A stretch of 64,000 nucleotides of DNA from Gammaproteobacteria bacterium (GCA_016705365.1 JADIYI010000008.1:310001-374000); one strand, 5' to 3'. Shown: positions 27,282-34,907, counted from the stretch's first letter. Translations and numbers: made by a program. The notes: generated by a model from the letters alone, not told the origin.

Positions 27282-27308
27282 CTTTATTCCGCATTCCGTG
27301 GAATAAAG
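27282..27308 (+). terminator. Hairpin between argA and ilvD
   Basis: Perfect 9-bp inverted repeat CTTTATTCC/GGAATAAAG with a 9-base loop, starting 8 bp after the argA stop. No following T-run, so it may be a weak terminator, an mRNA end protector or an operator for ilvD. Confidence 0.4.
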
Positions 27309-27346
27309 CTTGCTGGCACCAATTACCCGGAATACAGGAAACGACA

Positions 27347-29191
27347 ATGCCCGGATACCGCTCGAAAACCACCACCGAAGGCCGCAACATGGCGGGGGCA
27401 CGCGCCTTGTGGCGCGCCACCGGCATGAAGGACGAGGATTTCAGCAAGCCGATCATCGCGATCGCCAACTCCTTCACCCAGTTCGTGCCGGGGCATGTAC
27501 ACCTGAAGGATCTCGGGCAACTGGTGGCGCGCGAGATCGAGAAAGCCGGTGGCGTGGCAAAGGAATTCAACACCATCGCGGTCGATGACGGCATCGCCAT
27601 GGGCCACGACGGGATGCTCTACAGCCTGCCCTCGCGCGATATCATCGCCGACTCGGTCGAATACATGGTCAATGCGCATTGCGCCGATGCGCTGGTGTGC
27701 ATATCGAACTGCGACAAGATCACGCCCGGCATGCTGATGGCCGCGTTGCGGCTCAACATCCCGACCGTGTTCGTCTCGGGCGGACCCATGGAGGCCGGCA
27801 AGACAAAACTCTCCGAGCACAAGCTCGACCTGGTCGATGCGATGGTGATCGCGGTCGACAGCGACGCGAGCGACGAAATGGCCGCCGAGTACGAACGCTC
27901 GGCCTGCCCCACCTGCGGCTCCTGTTCCGGCATGTTCACCGCCAACTCCATGAACTGCCTGACCGAGGCGCTCGGACTGTCATTACCCGGCAACGGCAGC
28001 CTGCTGGCTACCCACAGCGGGCGCGAGGCATTGTTCCTCGAGGCCGGGCGCACCGTCGTGCAACTCGCCAAGCGCTATTACGAGCAGGATGATGCCTCGG
28101 TGCTGCCGCGCAGCATCGCCAGTTTCGAGGCGTTCGAGAATGCCATGACGCTGGATATCGCGATGGGTGGTTCGACCAATACCATTCTGCATCTGCTGGC
28201 CGCGGCGCACGAGGCACAACACGATTTCACGATGGCCGATATCGACCGCCTGTCGCGCCGGGTACCGCAGCTGTGCAAAGTCGCGCCGAGTACCCCGAAA
28301 TACCACATGGAAGATGTGCACCGGGCCGGTGGCGTCATGGCCATTCTCGGCGAGCTGGAGCGCGCCGGTCTGCTCCATGCCGACATACCGACCGTGCACA
28401 GCGCGAGCATGCACGCAGCGCTGGAGCGCTGGGACGTGAAGCGCAGCAACGACCCGGCGGTACACGCGTTCTACAGCGCGGGACCGGCTGGCATCCCCAC
28501 CCAGACCGCCTTCAGCCAATCGACGCGTTATGACACGCTCGACCTCGATCGCGCCGCAGGCTGCATCCGCGCGGCCGGGCATGCCTATGCCGAGGAGGGC
28601 GGACTCGCGGTTCTGCACGGGAACATCGCGCTCGATGGCTGCGTGGTGAAGACCGCCGGGGTCGATGAGTCGATCTGGGTGTTCGAAGGCCCCGCGCATG
28701 TCTGCGAGAGCCAGGAGGAGGCGGTCGAGCATATTCTCGATGGCAGGGTGGTGGAAGGCGATGTGGTGGTGATTCGCTACGAGGGTCCGCGCGGCGGGCC
28801 GGGCATGCAGGAGATGCTCTACCCGACCAGTTATCTGAAGTCGCGCGGCCTGGGCAAACACTGCGCCCTGCTCACCGACGGCCGCTTTTCCGGCGGCACC
28901 TCGGGCCTGTCAATCGGGCATGTATCACCGGAAGCTGCCGGTGGCGGTGCTATTGCACTGATCGAGAATGGAGATCGCATCCGCATCGATATCCCGGGGC
29001 GCCGCATCGACGTGTTGCTCGATGATGCGGAGCTCGCGCGCCGGCGCGCCGCGATGGAAAGCCGGGGCGGTAACGCATGGAAGCCCGCACAGCCGCGCCC
29101 GCGCAAGGTGTCAACCGCGCTGCGTGCCTACGCGATGCTGTGTACCAGCGCGGACCGGGGAGCGGTGCGTGACATCGAGAAGATTCGCTGA
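27347..29191 (+). CDS. ilvD: Dihydroxy-acid dehydratase
   Basis: Iron-sulfur dehydratase producing the keto acids of Val and Ile. 614 residues, family length. Cluster ligands lie in SNCDKITPG and CPTCGSCSGMF; GRFSGGTSG near the C terminus is also typical. ATG 27347 with AGGAAA upstream (ACAGGAAACGACA). It follows argA by 72 bp containing a hairpin, so probably has its own transcription control. Substrate link to IlvE and IlvA encoded elsewhere in the window. Confidence 0.96.
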   Translation: MPGYRSKTTTEGRNMAGARALWRATGMKDEDFSKPIIAIANSFTQFVPGHVHLKDLGQLVAREIEKAGGVAKEFNTIAVDDGIAMGHDGMLYSLPSRDIIADSVEYMVNAHCADALVCISNCDKITPGMLMAALRLNIPTVFVSGGPMEAGKTKLSEHKLDLVDAMVIAVDSDASDEMAAEYERSACPTCGSCSGMFTANSMNCLTEALGLSLPGNGSLLATHSGREALFLEAGRTVVQLAKRYYEQDDASVLPRSIASFEAFENAMTLDIAMGGSTNTILHLLAAAHEAQHDFTMADIDRLSRRVPQLCKVAPSTPKYHMEDVHRAGGVMAILGELERAGLLHADIPTVHSASMHAALERWDVKRSNDPAVHAFYSAGPAGIPTQTAFSQSTRYDTLDLDRAAGCIRAAGHAYAEEGGLAVLHGNIALDGCVVKTAGVDESIWVFEGPAHVCESQEEAVEHILDGRVVEGDVVVIRYEGPRGGPGMQEMLYPTSYLKSRGLGKHCALLTDGRFSGGTSGLSIGHVSPEAAGGGAIALIENGDRIRIDIPGRRIDVLLDDAELARRRAAMESRGGNAWKPAQPRPRKVSTALRAYAMLCTSADRGAVRDIEKIR

Positions 29192-29222
29192 CGCAAGCCG
29201 AACACGCATGCGCGGCCGAGGG

Positions 29223-29648
29223 TCAGACCGAGGTCTTGCGGGGACGGAAAATCGCATAGTTGCCGTTGGCTTGCGCCACCAGGAGCTTGCCAAGATAGAC
29301 CCTGGATTCGAGGTTCGCTATCGTCCTGCCGCGATTCACGAGCTCGGTCAGGCAGAAGAGCGTTCCCGCGACAACCGGCTTGAAGTAGTTCATCTTGATC
29401 TCGATCGTGGCGCAGCTCTCGCCCTCGGCCAGGGTCGGGTACAGTGCTGCGCCCATGCCCGTATCCGCCATGGCGTAGATGACCGCCCCGTGGACTACCC
29501 GATGAGGGTTCAGGTGATCAGCGGTTACCGTCAGCTCGAGCCTGCTGAATCCAGCCCGCTGTTCTGCAATGTGAAGGTCGATCAATTCGGCAAACGGGTG
29601 TGTCATTGGGTTCTGCGCGACTGCGCGCGACCTGTTTCCATTTGTCAT
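29223..29648 (-). CDS. PaaI-type hotdog thioesterase
   Basis: 141 residues of the 4HBT/PaaI hotdog fold: NPHRVVHGAVIYAMADTGMGAAL, with HGG-like HGAV and an Asp in the helix as catalytic region, and ATIEIKMNYFKPV. Probably hydrolyses acyl-CoA thioesters; substrate unknown. ATG 29648 preferred; ATG 29606 (MTHPFAEL) is an alternative. Convergent with ilvD and 7 bp downstream of a cytochrome gene on the same strand. Confidence 0.8.
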   Translation of the reverse strand: MTNGNRSRAVAQNPMTHPFAELIDLHIAEQRAGFSRLELTVTADHLNPHRVVHGAVIYAMADTGMGAALYPTLAEGESCATIEIKMNYFKPVVAGTLFCLTELVNRGRTIANLESRVYLGKLLVAQANGNYAIFRPRKTSV

Positions 29649-29655
29649 GTTTCGC

Positions 29656-30153
29656 TCAGTGTAAATGGCCCTGAAGGGGCGGGGAAGAGAATCCCGGGAA
29701 TCGTGATCTGGCATATGCAGCATGACAAACAGTGCAATTTTCCACTAAACGGGAATACTGGAAAGCTACAAGTTCCGGGTCATGGACTGCTGCGGCCAAA
29801 CCAAGCTTTTCCGCCCTCTGATGGAACTCCGTATCCAACTGCTTGAAATACTCTGGAAGCGCTTGCTCCAATTCCTTTGCCTGGGCAGCAGTGAGCTTCT
29901 TCTCCATGATGTAACTGGCCCGTATCTTCCTGCTGGTTTCCTGAATTGACATCCAGTCCGCTGTTGCCAGGGACAGGGCTATGCCCTGTACACCCCCGGC
30001 GATTTCTCCCATTTCCGCCCTGAGCAGATTCAATACACCCGGCGACAACTCGATATCCTGACGCACAGCTTCAGGCTCGGCCGCGCAGGCATGCGCGCAA
30101 GCCATGCCCAGACCACCGATGACAATCATAGTCGCAAGGAATTTGTCGAACAT
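29656..30153 (-). CDS. Exported monoheme c-type cytochrome (c'-like)
   Basis: 165 residues with a signal peptide (MIVIGGLGMACAHACA, cleavage after the Ala-rich end) and a helical body. A single heme-binding CTVCH sits near residue 140, followed by AAYARSRFPGF, the pattern of cytochrome c'-type four-helix bundles with a C-terminal heme. ATG 30153 preceded by GAGAGGG. Periplasmic; electron or NO-binding role not determinable. It sits just outside the left end of the cassette array and may be ancestral chromosome. Confidence 0.75.
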   Translation of the reverse strand: MFDKFLATMIVIGGLGMACAHACAAEPEAVRQDIELSPGVLNLLRAEMGEIAGGVQGIALSLATADWMSIQETSRKIRASYIMEKKLTAAQAKELEQALPEYFKQLDTEFHQRAEKLGLAAAVHDPELVAFQYSRLVENCTVCHAAYARSRFPGFSSPPLQGHLH

Positions 30154-30176
30154 TATGTGACCCTCTCAAGGCAATT

Positions 30177-30259
30177 GCGAAACAAGACGATGTAGCTCCA
30201 CTGCGGCCGGCGCGGAGCGAAGCGACGATACTGACGTCGGCTGCAGCGGATTGTTCGGC
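30177..30259 (-). repeat. attC site A (left-most)
   Basis: GCGAAAC (degenerate outer core) to GTTCGGC, 83 bp, with GTCGGCTGCAGCG arm. Closes the cassette of the propeller protein. Degenerate outer core suggests it can no longer recombine. Confidence 0.65.
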
Positions 30260-30267
30260 ACCAGGCG

Positions 30268-30870
30268 CTACTCCCTGTGCGTCAATGAATTTGGCATATA
30301 CATCTTCCGGAAACTGCTTTCGGGCCCATCGTCGTCCTCGTCGTCCGCAGCTATGGGTCCGATCTCCTCGCCGTTTGGTCGAAGCAGCCATAACCAATCA
30401 AATGACCCGCCGCCAAGGAAGTATCGGTGCTGCCGCACCATCAGATCTCCCTTGTACTCTCCCTCATGGATTACTTCGAGGGAGTTTCCGGGGCAGACGA
30501 ATTCTTCCTTTCCCGTACGGAGATCAAGTACGTGCACCGCGCCAGACGTCACCCACGCGAGGGAAAGAAAATAGATTTTTGTTCCATCAGGCGAGAACTG
30601 CAGCCCTGCGAAGCCAGCCAATGCTTCTTCCGGGTTCTCCGCCGACTTTCCTCGCAGCCACAACCTTGCGTTGGCTCCATTTGGTTCAGATGTCCATATC
30701 TCCGTTGCTTCTGTAACTTCACTCGCAGTATCCACGAGCTTGTCCGGAGTCGGCTTGACAAATGCAATCAGCTTTCCGTCAGGCGAAGCAGTGCGCTCAC
30801 CCGCTCCACCTGCTCTCGAGGAACATGTCAATGCGACTACAATCAAAACGACCAACCAATGGATTCTCAT
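30268..30870 (-). CDS. Exported WD40/TolB-like propeller-repeat protein
   Basis: 200 residues from ATG 30870, with an N-terminal hydrophobic export segment (IHWLVVLIVVALTCSSRA). Two beta-propeller blades are recognisable: ASPDGKLIAFVKPTP with EIWTSEPNGANARL, and LQFSPDGTKIYFLS with AVHVLDLRTGKEE. Too short for a full propeller, so it may oligomerise or be a fragment. A TTG at 30909 would extend the start through the intron boundary and is less likely. First gene at the left end of the array; function unknown. Confidence 0.6.
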   Translation of the reverse strand: MRIHWLVVLIVVALTCSSRAGGAGERTASPDGKLIAFVKPTPDKLVDTASEVTEATEIWTSEPNGANARLWLRGKSAENPEEALAGFAGLQFSPDGTKIYFLSLAWVTSGAVHVLDLRTGKEEFVCPGNSLEVIHEGEYKGDLMVRQHRYFLGGGSFDWLWLLRPNGEEIGPIAADDEDDDGPESSFRKMYMPNSLTHRE

Positions 30871-30899
30871 ACAGGCGACACACCAATTGACGAAACCCA

Positions 30900-31062
30900 A
30901 TCGGGACAAGGAGACGCCTCACGGCGCCTCTCCTCCCACACCACCGTGTGTACGGATGGCGTACACGGCAGTTCGATGACATGTTCCTGCTTCGCCACCA
31001 AGGCAGGAAGTCCCAGGTCTGCAAAGTACCGCGCCGGCAAGAACCGGCGCACCCGCATCGCG
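30900..31062 (-). mobile_element. 3' end of a class C (attC-type) group II intron
   Basis: On the minus strand this reads the end of an intron-encoded reverse transcriptase (RFLPARYFADLGLPALV, 31050-30990). It is followed by a domain V-like hairpin (CCGTGTACG...CGTACACACGG, about 30949-30972), a GC-rich domain VI hairpin (30909-30930) and the terminal CCCGAT (30905-30900). The reverse transcriptase body is missing. The order RT tail, DV, DVI, CCCGAT is that of group IIC introns that insert in attC sites. Non-functional remnant. Confidence 0.65.
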
Positions 31063-31217
31063 GCTGCGTGCAAAACAGGTCCGCACTTCAAACCGCCCTG
31101 CTACGCCGAATCTTCACCCGAGCTATTTCCTTTATAAGACGCGCCATCACTCAAGCCCGGGCCTGTCCAACCCGGAGTAGATCGCGGCTGCGCGGGACCT
31201 ATCCCTATTTGTTGGGC
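31063..31217 (-). repeat. Disrupted attC half plus copy 1 of a 151-bp duplication
   Basis: Right end GTTGGGC (31211-31217) and arm ATCGCGGCTGCG belong to an attC. The 151 bp 31063-31213 recur at 33480-33631 with about 86% identity by eye. The left attC arm is lost, replaced by the intron 3' end. An internal GCGCG at 31144-31140 could be the intron 5' end (GTGCG in copy 2). Confidence 0.6.
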
Positions 31218-31233
31218 ATCGGTATTCTCGCTC

Positions 31234-31992
31234 TCAATGGCGCTTGCCGGCTGGTTCATGCTTGAAGAGCATGATGCAGCCAAAGATGAACACCAGCAAC
31301 ACCACTGATGCGGAATAACGACTCAAGGCGAGACCGCCGGATGCGACCGGCTTGTCGAGAAAATCGCCGACGACGGCACCAAGCGGGCGCGTCAGCACGA
31401 AGGCTATCCAGAACAGCGATGTGCGCGAAATGCTGGTCCAGAAGTATGCGCCGACGACAAACATGAGCAGCGTGCCAAAGATAGTCGCGGCCCCAAGGTA
31501 ACCGAGGCCAGCCGTATCCGCAGTCCAGTCACCGAGCGCGGTACCCAAGGTTTGCGAGAACATTATTGTCGCCCAGTAGAACATCTCGGGCTTGGGCGCA
31601 GTCACCGATACCACAGACACCGTGCCCATTGCGCGATACCACACAGCGACCGATGCGAGCAGCAGCGCCAGCAGGAGTGAACTGCCCCCCGAATATCCGA
31701 TACCGAGGGAACGTGTCGCATAGTCGGCGAGCGTCGTGCCCACGGTAGTGGTCGCAATAATAGTGGTCCAGTACACATACGGCCGGAAGTGCTTGGCGGC
31801 AATCTGCACGCCTACCGCAGCGACAAAGAGTCCGGCAAAGATTCCGGTCGCCGCCAGGTAGCCGAGACCCATTGACATCGATACTGCATCGCCGCCGGTT
31901 TCACCAAGCGTCGTGGCGGCAACCTTGATGATCCAGAACAGCAGAGTGACTTCCGGCACTTTGCTGGTGATTTGATTCGATTCAGCGTTCAA
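31234..31992 (-). CDS. Polytopic membrane protein (COG4705-like)
   Basis: 252 residues with about eight membrane helices, containing two internally similar motifs: VAATTLGETGGDAVS and FSQTLGTALGDWTADT, plus TTTVGTTLADYATRS. The repeated T-x-G-x-x-x-x-D pattern suggests a transporter built from repeats. I recall it as the COG4705 family of uncharacterised membrane-anchored proteins. Start TTG 31992 is supported by a strong TAAGGAG seven bases upstream. Single-gene cassette. Confidence 0.65.
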   Translation of the reverse strand: MNAESNQITSKVPEVTLLFWIIKVAATTLGETGGDAVSMSMGLGYLAATGIFAGLFVAAVGVQIAAKHFRPYVYWTTIIATTTVGTTLADYATRSLGIGYSGGSSLLLALLLASVAVWYRAMGTVSVVSVTAPKPEMFYWATIMFSQTLGTALGDWTADTAGLGYLGAATIFGTLLMFVVGAYFWTSISRTSLFWIAFVLTRPLGAVVGDFLDKPVASGGLALSRYSASVVLLVFIFGCIMLFKHEPAGKRH

Positions 31993-32020
31993 CCTATCTC
32001 CTTACTGGCGAACGCCACGA

Positions 32021-32098
32021 TGCCAACGATGAAGCTCAGCGGCGGCGGCCGAGGAGCAAAGCGACGAGACCGACATCGGCTGCAGCGCTTTGTTCAGC
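32021..32098 (-). repeat. attC site B
   Basis: TGCCAAC ... GTTCAGC, 78 bp; arms GAAGCTCAGC and CGGCTGCAGC with an unpaired C. Closes the cassette of the first toxin-antitoxin pair. Confidence 0.85.
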
Positions 32099-32099
32099 G

Positions 32100-32411
32100 T
32101 CATTTCGCGGGTACGAGTTTGACCTGAAGCTTGCATCCCACAGCATGCGCGTACCGCTCGAGCGTATTCAACGACGGCGTGTGCTTGCCAGCGGCCTCTA
32201 GCCGGGAAATTGCACTCTTGGTAGTACCCATTTTTTCCGCTACTGCGTCCTGCGTAAGACCAGCGCGGGCGCGGGCCCTGAGCAATTGACCAGCAACTTG
32301 GTACTCAAGCTCCAATGGGGCGTACGCCTCGGAGAACCCTTTGCGCGCCCTGGCACGAGAAAGAAACTCCTTTTGATCGTGCTTTACGGATTTGTATTTC
32401 AGATTAGCCAT
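32100..32411 (-). CDS. XRE-family antitoxin (HigA-like)
   Basis: 103 residues with a helix-turn-helix of the XRE type: LLRARARAGLTQDAVAEKMG, then TTKSAISRLEAAG and TLERYAHAVG. DNA-binding antitoxin that would neutralise and autoregulate the HigB-type toxin encoded just upstream; start overlaps the toxin stop by 8 bases. ATG 32411. The toxin gene is frameshifted, so this antitoxin is now an orphan unless it acts on other toxins. Confidence 0.82.
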   Translation of the reverse strand: MANLKYKSVKHDQKEFLSRARARKGFSEAYAPLELEYQVAGQLLRARARAGLTQDAVAEKMGTTKSAISRLEAAGKHTPSLNTLERYAHAVGCKLQVKLVPAK

Positions 32412-32734
32412 TTTGCACCTCTTTGGCTCGCTTTCGAGCCAATGCCAGCTTTTTATCCGGAGTCTGCTCGGTTTTCTTTACAAACGCGTGGACGATAACC
32501 ACACGCTTCCCGACCAGAAAGCAGTAGAACGCACGCCCGATCCCTGACTTGCCGCGCGGGCGAAGCTCGAGAAGCCCTCCCCCAAGAGCCCTGGCTGGAA
32601 TACGGCAAGCGCAGGCTCGGGCCATGCTCCACAAGGAGTTCTACGAGACGGGCATAGTCAGCAAGCACATCAACCGGCCACGCTTCGATAGCAGCCAGAA
32701 CTCGTGAATGATAGTACTCGACCTCGAAATCCAT
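32404..32734 (-). pseudogene. HigB/RelE-type toxin broken by a 4-bp duplication
   Basis: Phage Gp49-like toxin family. Codons from ATG 32734 read normally to HGPSLRLPYS, then a tandem CTGGCTGG (32591-32598; CCAGCCAG on the coding strand) shifts the frame. In the next frame the protein resumes as ALGGGLLELRPRGKSGIGRA, FLVGKRVVIVHAFVKK and ends at 32404. Removing one CCAG restores a continuous reading frame of about 109 residues that joins YSR to ALGGG, the family's usual core. The toxin should therefore be inactive. Confidence 0.82.
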
Positions 32735-32743
32735 GCATGAATG

Positions 32744-32759
32744 TTAGCAAACACGCTAA
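32744..32759. promoter_or_regulatory. Inverted repeat TTAGC-N6-GCTAA before the toxin gene
   Basis: Perfect 5-bp half-sites centred 17 bp upstream of the toxin ATG. A typical place and form for the operator of an XRE antitoxin. Binding is inferred. Confidence 0.45.
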
Positions 32760-32783
32760 TGGCAGCAAGCGGCTGCAGATGAC

Positions 32784-32861
32784 GCTCAACGATTGTGCTC
32801 AGCTGCGGCGGGCGAGGAGCGAAGCGACGCGACTGACGTCAGCCGGAGCGATTTTTTGGGC
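32784..32861 (-). repeat. attC site C
   Basis: GCTCAAC ... TTTGGGC, 78 bp; arms GCTCAGCTG and CAGCCGGAGC. The inner core has TTT instead of GTT. Closes the BrnTA cassette. Confidence 0.75.
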
Positions 32862-32866
32862 AGCAC

Positions 32867-33118
32867 CTACGGTGCTCGCTTTTCCAGTACTTTGGCCATG
32901 CGTGTTTGCCAGCCGGCGCCGCTAGCCCGCCAGCGCGCTACCACGTCCGGGGGCAAACGTATGCTAATAGCAACTTTGGGGTTTTCAATCGGAGGCCGGC
33001 CCACCGGCCTTTCCCCACGCTTCAGGACCGCGCGCGCAAGCATTTCATCCGTGAGTGCCGGAAGATCCTTATCTGGCTTCGTCGAAGTACGGCGTGTGCC
33101 TGCGGATTTCTCGCGCAT
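32867..33118 (-). CDS. brnA: BrnA-type antitoxin
   Basis: 83 residues; ribbon-helix-helix-like C terminus with the BrnA signature KVAISIRLPPDVVARWRASG and GWQTRMAKVL. Binds BrnT and represses the operon. ATG 33118 lies inside the brnT 3' end (50-bp overlap), usual for this pair. Short N-terminal basic/acidic tail. Second gene of an intact module. Confidence 0.88.
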   Translation of the reverse strand: MREKSAGTRRTSTKPDKDLPALTDEMLARAVLKRGERPVGRPPIENPKVAISIRLPPDVVARWRASGAGWQTRMAKVLEKRAP

Positions 33119-33350
33119 TGCATTTCCTCATTGAGATGATGTGGCGTGCGGAGCCTCGCGTTGTGCAGGCAATCATCACCATACGACCGTCGAGGCGGCC
33201 TACGCCCAAAACTCGGCGCTCGCCGTAATCTCGACGCGTGTCTTGTGCCTCCAGCGTGAGACCCGCAAACACATACCGCGCCCGCTCGAAGTCGAGCCCT
33301 CGCTCAAGCAACGCGCGTTCGCGCTTCACGCAGTCGTACATGATCCGCAC
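33069..33350 (-). CDS. brnT: BrnT-type ribonuclease toxin
   Basis: 93 residues of the RelE-fold BrnT family: RGLDFERARYVFAG, DTRRDYGERRV, LDGRMVMIACTTRG and HIISMRKCNARE, all conserved elements present. GTG 33350 gives the typical VRIMYDCVKRE opening; ATG 33341 or the frame to 33407 are alternatives. Intact, the only module of the three left-most ones with an undamaged toxin. Preceded by an AT-rich GTATATAC palindrome (33360-33367) that could serve as promoter/operator. Confidence 0.85.
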   Translation of the reverse strand: MRIMYDCVKRERALLERGLDFERARYVFAGLTLEAQDTRRDYGERRVLGVGRLDGRMVMIACTTRGSARHIISMRKCNAREIRRHTPYFDEAR

Positions 33351-33423
33351 GGAATTAGTGTATATACATATATGGCAGGATAGCAAGCCTGACGCCTGGA
33401 GGTGCACATGAGGTCACCTTGCT

Positions 33424-33635
33424 GCCCAACGCCGGCGCTCAGCCGTGACGGTTGAGGAGCGCCCGGTCATCCGCCGATTGCTGCGTGCAAAACAGGTTCG
33501 CACTGCCAACCGCTCCGCTACGCCGAATCTTCGCCCGAGCTATTTCCTGTATAAGACGCACCATCACTCAAACCCGGGCTTGTTCAACCTGGGATGAGGT
33601 CGCGGCTGCGTGCGACCTATCCCTATTTGTTACGT
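33424..33635 (-). repeat. attC site D, enlarged by the 151-bp segment (copy 2)
   Basis: GCCCAAC ... GTTACGT, 212 bp, much longer than its neighbours. The outer arms CAGCCGTGAC and GTCGCGGCTG pair, while 33480-33631 duplicates 31063-31213. A GTGCG (33561-33557, minus strand) may mark a group II intron 5' end. Closes the HicBA cassette. Confidence 0.65.
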
Positions 33636-33636
33636 C

Positions 33637-33825
33637 TCAGCGAGGATCTGGCACGCCAAGATCCCGACAGATCTTGCGTGCAAGATGATCGTTGACTTCC
33701 TGGTGCCGTGGTATGGCTGACCGGAGATTCTGAGCAGGATTGTGCCACCAAGAATGCCGGCCTCCTTTCCGTAGAAGCGCGCAACCGTTTGCCTAAAGGT
33801 GCCGTGCAAGGTCCCGCCGCTTCAT
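33637..33825 (-). pseudogene. hicA: HicA toxin with an in-frame amber codon
   Basis: Double-stranded-RNA-binding-like mRNA interferase. The reading frame from ATG 33825 gives MKRRDLARHL, then TAG at 33795-33793, then continues in frame as ANGCALLRKGGRHSWWHNP and RSAIPRHQEVNDHLARKICRDLGVP to TGA 33637. The family core (KGGxH with the catalytic His, PRHxEI, CRDLGV) is preserved, so a single base change at codon 11 explains the lesion. ATG overlaps the hicB stop (ATGA). Confidence 0.85.
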
Positions 33826-34034
33826 ACGGCGATCTCGAGTTCCTCGAAGCCTGCACCTGCGGCACGCAGCGCATCGGTGCGATTCAGATCAAGTGCTTCC
33901 CTAAGCGTAACCCGCAAGGATTCAAGAAGTTCGTCACGGGTGGGCTCCTGGCAGTTGACCCCCGGCACTTCTTCGATCCAGCCGATCCAGCAACCCGAAT
34001 CTTCCTTCACCACGGCGGTGTAGCGTGCGTTCAT
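33822..34034 (-). CDS. hicB: HicB antitoxin
   Basis: 70 residues: MNARYTAVVKEDSGCWIGWIEEVPGVN with the partially degraded RNase H-like HicB fold, then GxT-like EPTRDELLESLRVTLREAL. Short version without a C-terminal DNA-binding domain. ATG 34034. Order is hicB then hicA. The antitoxin is intact although its toxin is interrupted, as in the HigB-type module next door. Confidence 0.85.
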   Translation of the reverse strand: MNARYTAVVKEDSGCWIGWIEEVPGVNCQEPTRDELLESLRVTLREALDLNRTDALRAAGAGFEELEIAV

Positions 34035-34087
34035 GTATTTCTACCTGCATCAATGTGATCGAGTTTACCCGCCTCGCCGAAGGAATG

Positions 34088-34153
34088 ACACAACGACTGA
34101 ACTCAGTCGCAGACGCCCGCATGGCGGCTGTCGGCTGGAGCGATTTGTTATGT
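34088..34153 (-). repeat. attC site E
   Basis: ACACAAC ... GTTATGT, 66 bp; arm TCGGCTGGAGCG on the right, weaker pairing on the left. Closes the zinc-motif protein cassette. Confidence 0.65.
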
Positions 34154-34177
34154 TCCGACTGCCCCTGTACGTTTTGG

Positions 34178-34486
34178 TTACTCGACTTTTGCATACCAAT
34201 CGCTGTGATCAATATGGATGAAATGGGACTTTCGTTCCGACGGTTGATCGATTGACGGCTCGAGTTTCGCACCACAGAACGGGCAGTGGGAGATTCCAAT
34301 TATCGTGCTCCAGATCGTGTCCCCGACCTGTTCAAGATGCGAGTTGTCATTTAGATCTGCTTCGGTCGCACAACGTTCGACTGCCATGCACCAAAACCAG
34401 TGGCTTTGCCCCAGATTTCCATTGCTCGGAACTACGGCGACCCCTTCTGTCGGCATTGTTTTACAGCAGTGCTTTTGATTCGTCAC
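34178..34486 (-). CDS. Unknown cassette protein with CPFCG motif
   Basis: About 102 residues. One zinc-knuckle-like CPFCGAKLE near residue 75, a Trp/Cys cluster SHWFWCMAVERC earlier, and a His-rich end HFIHIDHSDW. No family recognised. Start uncertain: GTG 34486, TTG 34504 or ATG 34456 are all possible and none has a good ribosome-binding site. It fills its cassette between sites E and F, which supports its being a gene. Confidence 0.5.
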   Translation of the reverse strand: MTNQKHCCKTMPTEGVAVVPSNGNLGQSHWFWCMAVERCATEADLNDNSHLEQVGDTIWSTIIGISHCPFCGAKLEPSIDQPSERKSHFIHIDHSDWYAKVE

Positions 34487-34513
34487 TGGCGTACCACGCT
34501 GCAAACCAGAGGA

Positions 34514-34591
34514 ACATAACGCCGAAGCTCAGCCGCACCGGGCGAGAAGCGAAGCGACGAGTGCGACGTCGGCTGGAGCGACTTGTTCGGC
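34514..34591 (-). repeat. attC site F
   Basis: ACATAAC ... GTTCGGC, 78 bp; arms GCTCAGCCG and CGGCTGGAGC with bulge. Closes the second HigBA-type cassette. Confidence 0.88.
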
Positions 34592-34592
34592 G

Positions 34593-34892
34593 TCAATGCT
34601 TCACCGCTTCAGCATGCAGTTTTAGGCCAAGCGCATTGATCACCTTCAGAATGGTGTCGAAGGTTGGGGCACGATCCCCCGACAGAGCCTTGTAGAGGCT
34701 TTCACGAGAGAGTCCGGCATCCCGGGCAACTTGCGACATACCTTTGGCGCGCGCGATGTGTCCAAGCGCCTTTGCGATAAAGGTTGCATCACCGTCTGCT
34801 TCCTCCATGCAGGCTTTCAGGTAGGCTGCCATTTCCTCGGGCGTCCGAAGATGCTCAGCTACGTCGTACTTGGTAGTCTTGGTCTTAGCCAT
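34593..34892 (-). CDS. Addiction-module antidote (HTH, HI1420-like)
   Basis: 99 residues. Opens with YDVAEHLRTPEEMAAYLKA and contains the helix-turn-helix GMSQVARDAGLSRESLYKAL followed by PTFDTILKVINALGLKL, the signature of the putative antidote family paired with Gp49-like killers. ATG 34892. It follows the toxin gene after 15 bp in the same cassette. Intact module. Confidence 0.88.
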   Translation of the reverse strand: MAKTKTTKYDVAEHLRTPEEMAAYLKACMEEADGDATFIAKALGHIARAKGMSQVARDAGLSRESLYKALSGDRAPTFDTILKVINALGLKLHAEAVKH

Positions 34893-34907
34893 GAGATAAC
34901 CTCACCT

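Noticed and set aside
33708..34058. 116-codon plus-strand frame across hicA-hicB
   Set aside because: Antisense to the Hic module, no family resemblance, and crosses a convincing gene pair.
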